From the NCBI GenBank assembly GCA_037969115.1, contig JBBKWQ010000055.1:1-34085 (forward strand): DNA of 34,085 nucleotides, read 5' to 3'. Positions 14,099 to 22,264 of this stretch are shown one piece after another. This DNA comes from JBBKWQ01 sp037969115. Its GTDB lineage: Bacteria > Actinomycetota > Acidimicrobiia > Acidimicrobiales > Ilumatobacteraceae. The notes under the pieces were generated by a model that did no database searches, was not told where the DNA came from, and saw only the letters and a program-made list of their open reading frames with translations. Each line of letters starts with the position of its first letter. Positions within the stretch are counted from its first letter, which is position 1. The translations under genes were made by a program, and so were the position numbers.

Positions 14099-17038
14099 AT
14101 GTCGGCGGGGATGCAAACGCCACGAGTACGACCGGAGCAGACCGACCGAATCATGACCCAGGCCAGTGAACAGACGGGGGCCGATGCCCCCGCCCAGACT
14201 CTGCCATGGGCCGAACGCGCCGACGACGCTCTCCGCCGACTCGACGCGGACGCAGATGTCGGCCTGACCTCCGTCGAGGCGGCCAAGCGCCTCGAGCGGC
14301 ACGGTCCCAACGAACTCGTCGAGAGTACGGGGCCAGGAGCGGTCGCCCGGCTGCTCGCACAGTTCGTCGATCCGCTGGTGTTGCTCCTGCTCGCTGCGAT
14401 CGTCGTGTCGATGTTCGCGTGGTGGAGCGACGGCGCCGGTGGACTACCTGTCGAGGCGATCGTGATCGCCGCGATCATCGTTGCCAACGCCATCATCGGG
14501 TTCTGGCAGGAAGGCAGGGCCATCGACGCCGTGGCTGCACTCCGTCGCCTTTCGGCACCGAGATGCACCATCGTCCGTGACGGAATCGCCACGCCGATGC
14601 TCACGCGTCACGTCGTTCCTGGCGACATTGCCGTCCTTGCCGAGGGCGACGCGGTTGGCTTCGACGGCCGGTTGGTCGAGGCGGCCTCACTGGAGGTCGT
14701 CGAGGCGGCGCTGACCGGCGAGAGTCTGCCGGTACGGAAGCACACGTCGGCACTGGATCGAGACACAGCGGTCGCGGATCGGTCGAACTCGGTGTTCAGC
14801 GGAACCGCCATTGCCCGGGGCCGAGGCCGTGCGCTCGTCACCGCCACCGGAACCGACACCGAAGTCGGTCACATTGCCGACCTGGTGGGGGCTGCAGTGC
14901 AGGCCCGCACACCGCTCCAGCGTCAGATTGATCGTCTTGGTCGAGTGCTCGGGCTCGGCGTGGTGATCATTGCGGCGCTGCTCGTGATCGCGATCGCGGT
15001 GTCATCCACGATCGACTCCGCCGACGACGTGGTCGATGCGCTGCTCGTGGCCGTGTCGCTCGCCGTTGCGGCGGTCCCCGAGGGGCTCCCGGCAATTCTG
15101 ACCGTGGTGCTTGCGCTCGGAGTACAGCGGATGGCGCGCAGGAATGCGATCGTGAAGCGGCTGCTGTCGGTCGAGACACTGGGTTCCGCGTCGGTGATCT
15201 GCACCGACAAGACGGGAACGCTGACCCGCAACGAGATGACTGTGGTCCGTCTGGCCACGGCCTCGGGAGTCTCACGACTCTCGGGTGTCGGCTATGAGCC
15301 GTTCGGTGAGCTGTCGATGACGAAATCGCCGGAGTCACCGTTCGTTCCGAACGTGGTGCGATCGGAAGTCGAGATGCTGCTCGTCGCCGCCGCCGGTGCC
15401 AACGACGCAACACTGCAGGTCACGTCGGCCGACGATTGGTCGGTGAGCGGTGACCCGACTGAGATCGCGCTGCTCGTCGCCGCGGCCAAGTTGGGTGCTG
15501 ATCAGCTCCGCTCGGATCGCTATCGACGGATGGACGAGATTCCGTTCGACGCCGAACGCAGACTGATGACCACGCTCGACGAGGACTCCTGGTCCGGTTC
15601 ACCGGACCATCGCGAGGCTGCCGACACGATCGGCCGGTACCTACAGTGGACGAAGGGCGCGCCCGACGCCCTCATTCAGCGCTGTACGGGCGAGCGGCGC
15701 AACGGTCGCGTCGAACCACTGACCGAGCTTCGTCTCATTGAGCTCGCCGACGTGATCGATTCGTTTGCCGACGACGGGTTGCGCACGTTGGCGATGGCCT
15801 ACAGGTCGCGAGCCGACGTTCCGGTGCCGTTCGACGAAACGAGTGAGCACGATCTCGTGTTGCTCGGCGTGGTCGCAATCGCCGACCCGCCCCGTACGGA
15901 GGTCGCCGACGTGATCGCGGACGCGAACCGTGCCGGCATCAGGGTCGTCATGCTGACGGGCGACCACCCTCGAACTGCCAGCGCCATCGCCGGATCGCTC
16001 GCGATCGCTGGGTCGGACCATTGCGTGGTCACCGGCAGTGCCGTGGCAGAGTCGTCCGAGGCGGAGCTCGGCGAACTCGTCACCGAAACGCAGGTCTTTG
16101 CTCGCGTGGCTCCCGAACACAAGCTCCGCATCGTCGAAGCGTTCCAGCGACAGGGCCATGTCGTTGCGATGACCGGCGACGGCGTGAACGATGCGCCTGC
16201 GCTCCGCAAGGCCGACATCGGCGTGGCGATGGGACTGAACGGCACCGACGTGGCGCGGGACGCCGCCGATCTGATCCTTGCGGACGACGACTTCGCGACG
16301 ATCGTTCGGGCTGTGCGTGAGGGTCGCGAGATCTTCGACGACATCCGCAAGTTCCTTCGATACCTGCTGGCATCGAACACTGGCGAGGTCCTGGTCATGA
16401 TCGTGGGCGTCCTCGCAGCTGGGGTCCTCGGGCTGGCCGATGCGGGGGAGGGGCTGGCCGTTCCGTTGCTGGCCACCCAGATCCTGTGGATCAACCTGTT
16501 GACCGACAGTGCGTTGGCGTTGGCGCTCGGTGTCGACCCCAGCGTCGACGACGTGATGCGCGAGCGGCCCCGCCGACTCGACGACCCGATCATCGATCGG
16601 GCGATGTGGGTCACGGTGATGTTGGTCGGATCGGTCACGGCGATCGTCGGTCTCGTGGCGCTCGACCTGGAACTGTCCGGTGGGCTCCTCGGGGGCGACG
16701 GAGACCTCACGACCGCCAGGACGATGCTGTTCACCACCGTGGTGCTCGCGCAGATCTTCAACGCGTTCAACGCCAGGTCCGACCGCATCAGCGCCTTCGT
16801 GCAACCGTTCGGCAACCGCCTGTTGCTTGCCGCCGCTGCGCTCACCGTGGCGCTTCAGGTCGCCGTGGTTCACCTCGCGCCACTGAACCGGGCTTTCGAT
16901 ACGACAGCCTTGGACGTGTCTCGTTGGCTGGTGTGCGTCGGGCTCGCGAGCCTGGTGCTGGTCGCCGACGAACTCCGCAAGCTCGTCGTCAGGTCACGAA
17001 CTCCGCACCCTTCGGGAGCGAGCGGTCACGGCGCGTAG
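14099..17038 (+). CDS. P-type ATPase, Ca2+-type (P2A, CtpF-like)
   Basis: Up to 979 residues, the full length for a P2-type pump. It shows the N-terminal cation-ATPase domain, the actuator motif 'LTGES', phosphorylation site 'CTDKTGTLTRNE' (Asp370), hinge 'MTGDGVNDAPAL', and about ten membrane segments. The calcium site II residues of SERCA appear to be retained: PEGLP in M4, 'SNTGE' in M5 and 'NLLTD' in M6. That favours Ca2+ or Mn2+ transport over Na+/K+ or heavy metals; direction and true substrate are not proven. The mycobacterial DosR-regulon pump CtpF is a relative and also lies beside a Usp. Start codons 14099, 14111 and 14153 are all possible; similarity to the family begins after 14153. 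It is divergent from the Usp-devR operon, with boxes in between. Confidence 0.93.
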   Translation: MSAGMQTPRVRPEQTDRIMTQASEQTGADAPAQTLPWAERADDALRRLDADADVGLTSVEAAKRLERHGPNELVESTGPGAVARLLAQFVDPLVLLLLAAIVVSMFAWWSDGAGGLPVEAIVIAAIIVANAIIGFWQEGRAIDAVAALRRLSAPRCTIVRDGIATPMLTRHVVPGDIAVLAEGDAVGFDGRLVEAASLEVVEAALTGESLPVRKHTSALDRDTAVADRSNSVFSGTAIARGRGRALVTATGTDTEVGHIADLVGAAVQARTPLQRQIDRLGRVLGLGVVIIAALLVIAIAVSSTIDSADDVVDALLVAVSLAVAAVPEGLPAILTVVLALGVQRMARRNAIVKRLLSVETLGSASVICTDKTGTLTRNEMTVVRLATASGVSRLSGVGYEPFGELSMTKSPESPFVPNVVRSEVEMLLVAAAGANDATLQVTSADDWSVSGDPTEIALLVAAAKLGADQLRSDRYRRMDEIPFDAERRLMTTLDEDSWSGSPDHREAADTIGRYLQWTKGAPDALIQRCTGERRNGRVEPLTELRLIELADVIDSFADDGLRTLAMAYRSRADVPVPFDETSEHDLVLLGVVAIADPPRTEVADVIADANRAGIRVVMLTGDHPRTASAIAGSLAIAGSDHCVVTGSAVAESSEAELGELVTETQVFARVAPEHKLRIVEAFQRQGHVVAMTGDGVNDAPALRKADIGVAMGLNGTDVARDAADLILADDDFATIVRAVREGREIFDDIRKFLRYLLASNTGEVLVMIVGVLAAGVLGLADAGEGLAVPLLATQILWINLLTDSALALALGVDPSVDDVMRERPRRLDDPIIDRAMWVTVMLVGSVTAIVGLVALDLELSGGLLGGDGDLTTARTMLFTTVVLAQIFNAFNARSDRISAFVQPFGNRLLLAAAALTVALQVAVVHLAPLNRAFDTTALDVSRWLVCVGLASLVLVADELRKLVVRSRTPHPSGASGHGA

Positions 17039-17058
17039 GAGCGTGTGGCCGAGTTCTC

Positions 17059-17871
17059 TCATTCAGCGACAGGACGTGGAAGCCGGATGACGAGCACCGG
17101 GCACGTCGCATGCCGCACGAATCCAGATGTGACTCGTCCCATCGTGAATCGCGACCAGCCACTTCGCCCGTGCGACGAGGCGACGATCAGTGACGCGCCG
17201 AGCTGATCGGCGTACTCGGGAACAGCGACAGCGGGGTGACGGTCGTGCAACTCGTCGTACTGCATGACGTGTCCGGAGCGTTTTCCGAGTTCGCGTGCGA
17301 GTCGGGCGGTATACGCCGTGTCGTAGACGTCGTCGGTTGGCATGAGCCCCGGGGAGCTGACGTGCACGATCCACGTTTCGGCTCGCAGTTCGATCGCCCA
17401 GGCGGCTGCCAGCGGAAGCGCGGCCTCGGATTCCTCGGATCCGTCGACCGACACGACCACTGCGCCGCTGAAGTCGCTGATCACGGCGTTCGGTCCGACG
17501 ATCATGATCGGTCCGAAGGTTCTCGTGAGGACGTCTTCCGCGACACTGCCGACGAGCGCCGCAGAGCGACCACGCCCGTGTGACGCCATCACGATCGTGG
17601 CGCCGGGGTCGAGGTCGATCAAGGACTCGATCTGTGCTGGAACGGATTCGGCGGTGACCTCGACGCCAACCGTCACATCGACGCCTCCGAGATCACGTTG
17701 GCCGAGTTCCTCGTTGAGCCGGTCGAGGGTCGACGCCCGGTCGGCAGGATCGAAGACCACTTCGACGATCCGAACGGTCGCATCGCAGCGCTTCGCCAGC
17801 GCGATCGCCACGTCGACGGCGCGCCATGACGTCAGCGATCCATCGACCGGAACGATCAGGGATTGGACCAT
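17059..17871 (-). CDS. Tandem-domain universal stress protein
   Basis: 270 residues with two Usp domains: 'MVQSLIVPVDGSLTSWRAV' starts the first and 'AVVVSVDGSEESEAALPLA' the second. The nucleotide loops 'ASHGRGRSAALVGSVAE' and 'SSHGRSGWSRFTMGRVTSG' deviate from the first Gly of the canonical motif, so ATP binding may be weaker. The start at 17871 has GAGGAG eight nt upstream. An in-frame ATG at 17937 (with GGAGG only three nt before it) would add 22 residues and lies 27 nt from a perfect DosR-like box. It is divergent from the Usp at 18043 and convergent with the P-ATPase (20-nt gap). Confidence 0.9.
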   Translation of the reverse strand: MVQSLIVPVDGSLTSWRAVDVAIALAKRCDATVRIVEVVFDPADRASTLDRLNEELGQRDLGGVDVTVGVEVTAESVPAQIESLIDLDPGATIVMASHGRGRSAALVGSVAEDVLTRTFGPIMIVGPNAVISDFSGAVVVSVDGSEESEAALPLAAAWAIELRAETWIVHVSSPGLMPTDDVYDTAYTARLARELGKRSGHVMQYDELHDRHPAVAVPEYADQLGASLIVASSHGRSGWSRFTMGRVTSGFVRHATCPVLVIRLPRPVAE

Positions 17872-17964
17872 GGTTGCGACTCCTCGCTCTGCTGCTCGGT
17901 GATGCGACGACTGCGTAGACATCGCCTTGCTTGTCATGATCCTCCGGCCGCGCTCCGAGGGACA

Positions 17965-17978
17965 GGGCCAGAGGTCCC
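17965..17978 (-). promoter_or_regulatory. DosR-like box, Usp 17871 side
   Basis: Minus-strand GGGACCTCTGGCCC matches all eight fixed bases of GGGNCNNNNGNCCC. It lies 27 nt before the alternative ATG at 17937 and 93 nt before the chosen ATG at 17871. Confidence 0.6.
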
Positions 17979-17993
17979 GCACGCCGCCGACGC

Positions 17994-18036
17994 GGGTCGT
18001 TCGACCCTTGCCATTCACGGTTGACCCTGGGATGTT
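17994..18036 (+). promoter_or_regulatory. DosR-like promoter of the Usp gene at 18043
   Basis: GGGTCGTTCGACCC (17994-18007) matches all eight fixed bases and is a near-perfect palindrome. TTGCCA (18008-18013, 5/6 to TTGACA) abuts it. After 17 nt comes GATGTT (18031-18036), then six nt to the ATG. The box ends 35 nt from the start codon. Confidence 0.65.
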
Positions 18037-18042
18037 TGGATC

Positions 18043-18894
18043 ATGACAACAGACTGGATCGTGGGTCTCGACGGCTCGCCGAGCGCGCACGCCGCGCTGC
18101 AATGGGCGATCGGCCTGGCATTGGATCGCAACGAACGGGTGACTCCGATCGCGGCCTGGCACGTCCCGTTCTCGATCGCTGCGATGGCGGGTCGTCGGCC
18201 CGTCGACGTCGATCGGATGGGACTGAGCGCCGAGGCAGAGTTCGTGGCGGGGGAAGCGCTGAAATCGATCGACACAGCAGGCGTGGTCGATCCTCCCAGG
18301 ATCATCGAAGGGCATCCGGGTCCGGCTCTGCTGGAGTGTTCCGGGCCGAACACCACAGTCGTCGTCGGCCGCCGTGGCGCCGGTGCGTTGCGGCACCGGT
18401 TGCTCGGTTCGGTCAGTCAGTACCTCGCAACTCATTCGTCGGGTCCGGTCGTGGTGGTGCCCGAGACCTGGGACTCGACGTCGTGCTCGACCATCGTCGT
18501 GGGTTTCGACGGCAGCGACCATGCTGCCGCCGCTCTGCGTTGGGCGCTGAGCATTGCGCCGGACAAGGCCGAGGTGATCGCGTTGATCGCTGTCGACGTC
18601 GTTCCGGCCCTGCGACCGGAGTTGGTGGAAGAGCGGTATCCAGACGAAGTGGCAGCAGCCCGTACCCGCCTGCTCGCGGCGGTCGACTCGGTCGACCCGG
18701 ACGGCACCGCGACACGTGAGTTCGTGCTCCATGGAGCGCGGCAAGCACTCGCCGAGGCATCCGGCGACGCCGACCTCATCGTCGTCGGCCCACGCGGTCA
18801 CGGCGGCATCGGTCGGTCGTTGCTGGGCTCGGTGACCTCGTGGCTGTTGCACGGTGCGATCTGTCCGGTGGCGGTCGTGCCCGACGGCGACTGA
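18043..18894 (+). CDS. Tandem-domain universal stress protein
   Basis: 283 residues with two Usp domains. The first begins 'TTDWIVGLDGSPSAHAALQWA' and has the loop 'VVGRRGAGALRHRLLGSVS'; the second begins 'STIVVGFDGSDHAAAALRWA' and has 'VVGPRGHGGIGRSLLGSVTSWLL'. Both fit G-2x-G-9x-G-S, so two ATP sites are likely. There is no Shine-Dalgarno before the ATG; the predicted promoter places the transcript start at or next to it, so it is probably leaderless. It is convergent with the CoA-transferase gene, 38 nt away. Confidence 0.93.
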   Translation: MTTDWIVGLDGSPSAHAALQWAIGLALDRNERVTPIAAWHVPFSIAAMAGRRPVDVDRMGLSAEAEFVAGEALKSIDTAGVVDPPRIIEGHPGPALLECSGPNTTVVVGRRGAGALRHRLLGSVSQYLATHSSGPVVVVPETWDSTSCSTIVVGFDGSDHAAAALRWALSIAPDKAEVIALIAVDVVPALRPELVEERYPDEVAAARTRLLAAVDSVDPDGTATREFVLHGARQALAEASGDADLIVVGPRGHGGIGRSLLGSVTSWLLHGAICPVAVVPDGD

Positions 18895-18932
18895 CGACCG
18901 ACGTCGTGTGGCGGTGCTGTCGGCCGCCCCTG

Positions 18933-20231
18933 CTAGGAGAGGAACGACATTCGGTGAGCCTCGTCGGTCAGCTCATCTCGATGATCGGGGTGAGCGACGG
19001 CGATGAGCGCCACTGTCCGCTCGCGGATCGAGCGGCCGCGCAACTCGGCCACGCCATACTCGGTGACTACCTTGTCGACGGTGTTCTTCGATGTCGTCAC
19101 GGCGTCGCCGGCGGCAAGTCGAGGCACGATTCGGGTGCGACCGTCGGACGTGGTGGCATGGAGCACGACGAAGCCCTGTCCACCCTCCGAATACATCGCA
19201 CCGCGGGCGAAGTCGCTCTGTCCACCTGATGACGAGTAGTACTTGCCGTCGATCGTCTCGGACGCACACTGGCCCATGAAGTCGACCGACAGGGTTGCGT
19301 TGATCGACACGAAGTCCGTCTCGTTGGCGATGATTCGGGGATCGTTGACGTAGCGCACGGCGTGCAGTTCGATCGCGGTGTTCTCGTGGAGGAAGTCGTT
19401 CAAGCGGTGCGTTCCGAGCGCGAACGTGGCCACGGCCTTCGTGCGATTGAGTCGTTTGCGAACGCCGTTCACCACACCGGCCTCGATCAGGTCGACCACA
19501 CCGTCGGACAACAGCTCCGTGTGAATGCCGAGATCTCGGTGGTCGGCCAACGACGCCATGATGGCGTTCGGAATGGCCCCGATGCCGGTCTGGATTGTCG
19601 CACCGTTCGGAATTCGCTCGGCAACGAGTTCGGCAATGGTCCGGTCGGTAGCAGTCGGTTCCTTCGGTTCCACCTCAACCAGGGGCCGGTCGGTCTGACA
19701 CCAGCCCTCGACCTGCGAGATGTGGATCTGGTTACGACCGAACGTGCGTGGCATCGAGTCGGTCGCCTCCAGGAAGAACCGCGCTCGACCGATGAAACTG
19801 GCGGTGTAGTCGGCTGACACTCCGAGCGAGAAATAACCGTGGCGGTCGGGGGGTGACGACGCTGCGATCACGAGCGGCTCGTGTGCGCGTTGTCGCATCA
19901 GCGTGTACACCTCGGAGAAGTGTGCCGGAATCAAACCGACCGTGCCGGCCCGAAAGTGCGGTCGCGTGACGCGCGACAGGAAGTACGACAGATGCTTCAT
20001 CCGCGTGCCGAACGCCCCGGAGAGGTAACGACGGTCGTGGATCGAGTGCATCTGGTGGACACGGACGCCGTCGAAGGTGGCCACACCGTTTTCCAGCGAA
20101 TCCTCGAGGGCGTCGAGGAGCGCCGTCGGCTCACCGTTCGCCAGTGGGACGATGATCTGTGTGCCGTCGTCGATGTGTGCGATCACATCGATCGCCGTGT
20201 TCGGCGCGTGGTTGAACGTGGCGTGTTGCAT
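18933..20231 (-). CDS. Acetyl-CoA hydrolase / CoA-transferase family protein
   Basis: 432 residues, the usual length for the acetyl-CoA hydrolase/4-hydroxybutyrate or succinate CoA-transferase family. The catalytic Glu that forms the CoA thioester is Glu239 in 'LGIHTELLSDGVVDL'. The C-terminal domain has 'GGQSDFARGA' and 'TEYGVAELRGRSIRERTVALIAVAHPDHR', both family signatures. Such enzymes move CoA between acetyl-CoA and an acid such as succinate or propionate, helping fermentative acetate formation; substrates cannot be read from the sequence. The zinc-finger gene lies 34 nt upstream on the same strand and carries a DosR-like box, so both may be expressed in low oxygen. There is no obvious ribosome-binding site. 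Confidence 0.9.
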   Translation of the reverse strand: MQHATFNHAPNTAIDVIAHIDDGTQIIVPLANGEPTALLDALEDSLENGVATFDGVRVHQMHSIHDRRYLSGAFGTRMKHLSYFLSRVTRPHFRAGTVGLIPAHFSEVYTLMRQRAHEPLVIAASSPPDRHGYFSLGVSADYTASFIGRARFFLEATDSMPRTFGRNQIHISQVEGWCQTDRPLVEVEPKEPTATDRTIAELVAERIPNGATIQTGIGAIPNAIMASLADHRDLGIHTELLSDGVVDLIEAGVVNGVRKRLNRTKAVATFALGTHRLNDFLHENTAIELHAVRYVNDPRIIANETDFVSINATLSVDFMGQCASETIDGKYYSSSGGQSDFARGAMYSEGGQGFVVLHATTSDGRTRIVPRLAAGDAVTTSKNTVDKVVTEYGVAELRGRSIRERTVALIAVAHPDHRDELTDEAHRMSFLS

Positions 20232-20265
20232 TCAGGTGGGTTTCGTACCGGTGAGTCCGTCGGGG

Positions 20266-20412
20266 TCAGTCGTGGGGGAGTTCGCGGGGCTCGATGCCTG
20301 CGACCACGCTCTCGTGGTCAGGGTGGTCGTGCCGAACATGGTCGACCACTTCGTTGTGATACCGGAAGACGAGATCGCAATACGGACACGAATGCGTTTC
20401 GTTCTTGCTCAT
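20266..20412 (-). CDS. C2H2 zinc-finger-like miniprotein
   Basis: 48 residues from the ATG at 20412. The sequence 'CPYCDLVFRYHNEVVDHVRHDH' fits C-x2-C-x12-H-x4-H (Cys9, Cys12, His25, His30), with Phe/Tyr and hydrophobic residues placed as in a classical C2H2 finger. The rest is a short polar tail. Single-finger proteins of this kind are small, so it could bind DNA, RNA or a protein; I cannot say which. The frame is open upstream to 20556, but a DosR-like box (20449-20462) ends 36 nt before this ATG, as at other genes here. The CoA-transferase gene follows on the same strand after 34 nt. Confidence 0.75.
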   Translation of the reverse strand: MSKNETHSCPYCDLVFRYHNEVVDHVRHDHPDHESVVAGIEPRELPHD

Positions 20413-20448
20413 GGATCCAGTGTTACCAGCCGTTGCGCCGTTTGAACA

Positions 20449-20462
20449 GGGACCAACGGTCC
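20449..20462 (-). promoter_or_regulatory. DosR-like box of the zinc-finger gene
   Basis: Minus-strand GGACCGTTGGTCCC matches seven of eight fixed bases; GGACC-AAC-GGTCC within it is a perfect palindrome. The gap to the ATG at 20412 is 36 nt, with AACACT as a possible -10 six nt before the start. Confidence 0.6.
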
Positions 20463-20485
20463 AACCGCGAATGTCGGTGCTGGAA

Positions 20486-21013
20486 TCAATCTGGTCGCAG
20501 CAACGGAGATCCCGGGTGATACTCGGTTTCGGGTGCAGGCAGCACTGCCTCGTCATCGCCGTCGACCGCGTTCCAACCGATCGAGGAATCGGGTGCGACT
20601 TCGTCGACCACGTGAAATCGTCGGCCGGTGACCAGCTCCGGTTCGATTCGAACGTAGTTGGGCTTGGGGAAGGCGAGCCAGGGGAACAACGGAAGATCGT
20701 CGACCGAAAAGACCTCGTCCATCGATTCGATGTGCCGCGCGTCGCCCTTCACCACGACGCTCCACACCGTTCGACCGTCCGGCTCGTAGCCGTCGATCTC
20801 GAACGCCACGTGATGGAGGAGGACCGACGCAGCGAGCTTGGTTCCGGCGCCGCTGCGGAACACCAAGGACCGCCCGTCGACGACGTAATTGATGGGGAAG
20901 ATGTCTGGGCGACCGGCGACATCGACCGCCAATCGGCCCACACTGGTCGACTTGAGCAGATCCCAACATTGGGCCTCGTCGAGGATCTCGGTCCCTTCGG
21001 TGATGCTCGTCAT
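20486..21013 (-). CDS. Pyridoxamine 5'-phosphate oxidase-like flavin-binding protein
   Basis: 175 residues of the PNP-oxidase-like split barrel. It begins with 'ILDEAQCWDLLKSTSVGRLAVDVAGRPDIFPINYVVDGRSLVFRSGAGTKLA', the standard opening of the PPOX family that binds FMN, F420 or haem. A PPOX-like protein (Rv3129) occurs in the mycobacterial DosR regulon. Cofactor and substrate cannot be told from the sequence. The ATG at 21013 lies exactly 35 nt after a DosR-like box, with TCGAAT six nt before the start. It is divergent from the Usp at 21138, which has its own box. Confidence 0.88.
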   Translation of the reverse strand: MTSITEGTEILDEAQCWDLLKSTSVGRLAVDVAGRPDIFPINYVVDGRSLVFRSGAGTKLAASVLLHHVAFEIDGYEPDGRTVWSVVVKGDARHIESMDEVFSVDDLPLFPWLAFPKPNYVRIEPELVTGRRFHVVDEVAPDSSIGWNAVDGDDEAVLPAPETEYHPGSPLLRPD

Positions 21014-21048
21014 ACCTCGATTCGACCGATTCCCGGGCGCGGGCGCCA

Positions 21049-21062
21049 GGGCCGAACGTCAC
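21049..21062 (-). promoter_or_regulatory. DosR-like box of the PPOX gene
   Basis: Minus-strand GTGACGTTCGGCCC matches seven of eight fixed bases. It shares the GTGAC left half with the CBS and Usp-devR boxes. It ends 35 nt before the ATG at 21013; TCGAAT is a 4/6 match to TATAAT. Confidence 0.6.
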
Positions 21063-21087
21063 GAAGGCCGATGGTGCGGCATCCTTT

Positions 21088-21101
21088 GGGTCCAACGCCC
21101 C
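21088..21101 (+). promoter_or_regulatory. DosR-like box of the Usp gene at 21138
   Basis: GGGTCCAACGCCCC matches all eight fixed bases. It ends 36 nt before the ATG; CAGACT at 21126-21131 is a possible -10 six nt before the start. It faces away from the PPOX box 39 nt to the left (centre to centre). Confidence 0.65.
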
Positions 21102-21137
21102 TGGAATGTCGGACGCCGTTCTGTGCAGACTCGAGTC

Positions 21138-21689
21138 ATGACGGAGCAACAATCCGAGCGATCATCGACCGACCCCCAGGCAGCATCGAAGGGCGATCGT
21201 TCACCCGTCGTCGGGTCGGTCGTCGTCGGCGTCGACGGGTCGCAGGAGGCGCAGCGCGGCATGGAGTTCGGCGCTCGTCTCGCCCAGCAACTCGACGTCG
21301 AACTCGTCGTGGTTCACGCGCTCGGTCTGCTGGTGCACCTCGGTGGACGACATCAACCGGCAGAGGGACACGAGTCGGAGGTGGCCCGCCGACTCCGAGA
21401 GGAGTGGTGTGCTGCACTCGACGATCGCGCCGATCTTCGGTGGCGGTGTGAGCTGGTGCAGGGCAATCCGGTCGACGCACTCCTGCGAAAGGCCGACGAA
21501 GTCGACGCGGCATTCATCGTGGTCGGTTCACACGGCGCCGGTAGCAGTGACACGCCGTTGTTGGGCAGCACGAGCCATCACGTCGTTCGAAACAGCCACC
21601 GACCGGTCATCGTGGTGCCTCCTGGAGACAATCACCCGCATCGACGCGCCGGTGCAGGAGCGATGAGCGCAGGCATAGCGGACACCTGA
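21138..21689 (+). CDS. Universal stress protein, single domain
   Basis: 183 residues: a polar N-terminal extension of about 25, then one Usp domain beginning 'GSVVVGVDGSQEAQRGMEFGA', ending with the loop 'VVGSHGAGSSDTPLLGSTS' (G-2x-G-9x-G-S) and 'RPVIVVPPGD', then a basic tail. The frame is open far upstream, but that part overlaps the divergent PPOX gene; the ATG at 21138 sits 36 nt after a perfect DosR-like box. No Shine-Dalgarno is seen, so it is probably leaderless. Convergent with the ABC-associated gene, 11 nt away. Confidence 0.92.
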   Translation: MTEQQSERSSTDPQAASKGDRSPVVGSVVVGVDGSQEAQRGMEFGARLAQQLDVELVVVHALGLLVHLGGRHQPAEGHESEVARRLREEWCAALDDRADLRWRCELVQGNPVDALLRKADEVDAAFIVVGSHGAGSSDTPLLGSTSHHVVRNSHRPVIVVPPGDNHPHRRAGAGAMSAGIADT

Positions 21690-21700
21690 TCATTCCGGCG

Positions 21701-22264
21701 TCACCGAGACGACCTGCCGGGCGTTTCGCCCTGCCGCCGCCTCCCACGTCGTGTCGAGGTGAGCTGCGCGAGGAACAGCGCTCCGACGATGCCGGGGACA
21801 GCGATAGCGACGGGCAGAATTCCATCGGGATTCAGGCTTCGCTCGTCGTCGACATCCACACGCGTCACCGTCGAGGCCGACACGATTTCTGTATGGGGTG
21901 ACAATGCCACCACATACAGCCAGAACGTGCCGGGCGAGATCGGCTGCACGTTCCACGTGACCACTGCGGTGTCTCCAGGTCCGAGGACACCGACGGGCTT
22001 GCTGAGCGTCGATGTCCAGTCTTCGGGATCGACTGAAGTCGACTGGAGCGGATCGGTGATGTCGAGGTGCACGATGAGCGCCGACGTCGGAGCGTCTGCG
22101 TGGTTGGACACCGACACCGAGATGTCGGCGTTCTCCCCCAGCACCAGGCGCATGGCAGCGGGCTCGACGACCACGCTGAGGTCATCGGCCGTCTGAGCGG
22201 TCGCAGGAGCGTTGTGGGCGAGGACGGCGCCGATCCCGACCACGAGGGCAAAGACGGTTCTCAT
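21701..22264 (-). CDS. Exported membrane-anchored beta-sandwich protein of an ABC-2 operon
   Basis: 187 residues from the ATG at 22264, which overlaps the permease stop as ATGA. A signal peptide (about 1-24, 'VFALVVGIGAVLAHNAPATAQT') precedes an extracellular domain (about 28-145) with alternating strands like NEW3/CARDB-type folds ('LGENADISVSVSNHADAP', 'LGPGDTAVVTWNVQP'). A C-terminal membrane helix ('ILPVAIAVPGIVGALFLAQL', about 152-171) and a basic tail follow. Similar proteins accompany ABC-2 transporters in other bacteria; the role is unknown but is probably in the same complex. The longer frame upstream is the permease gene in another frame. Confidence 0.75.
   Translation of the reverse strand: MRTVFALVVGIGAVLAHNAPATAQTADDLSVVVEPAAMRLVLGENADISVSVSNHADAPTSALIVHLDITDPLQSTSVDPEDWTSTLSKPVGVLGPGDTAVVTWNVQPISPGTFWLYVVALSPHTEIVSASTVTRVDVDDERSLNPDGILPVAIAVPGIVGALFLAQLTSTRRGRRRQGETPGRSSR

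Noticed and set aside
18895..18932. Hairpin GGCGG-(9)-CCGCC between convergent genes as a terminator
   Set aside because: Only five pairs and no T-run on either strand.
20263..20276. Possible DosR-like box GGGTCAGTCGTGGG before the CoA-transferase
   Set aside because: Only the left half fits; the right half is GTGGG instead of GNCCC. The gene can be read from the upstream box at 20449.
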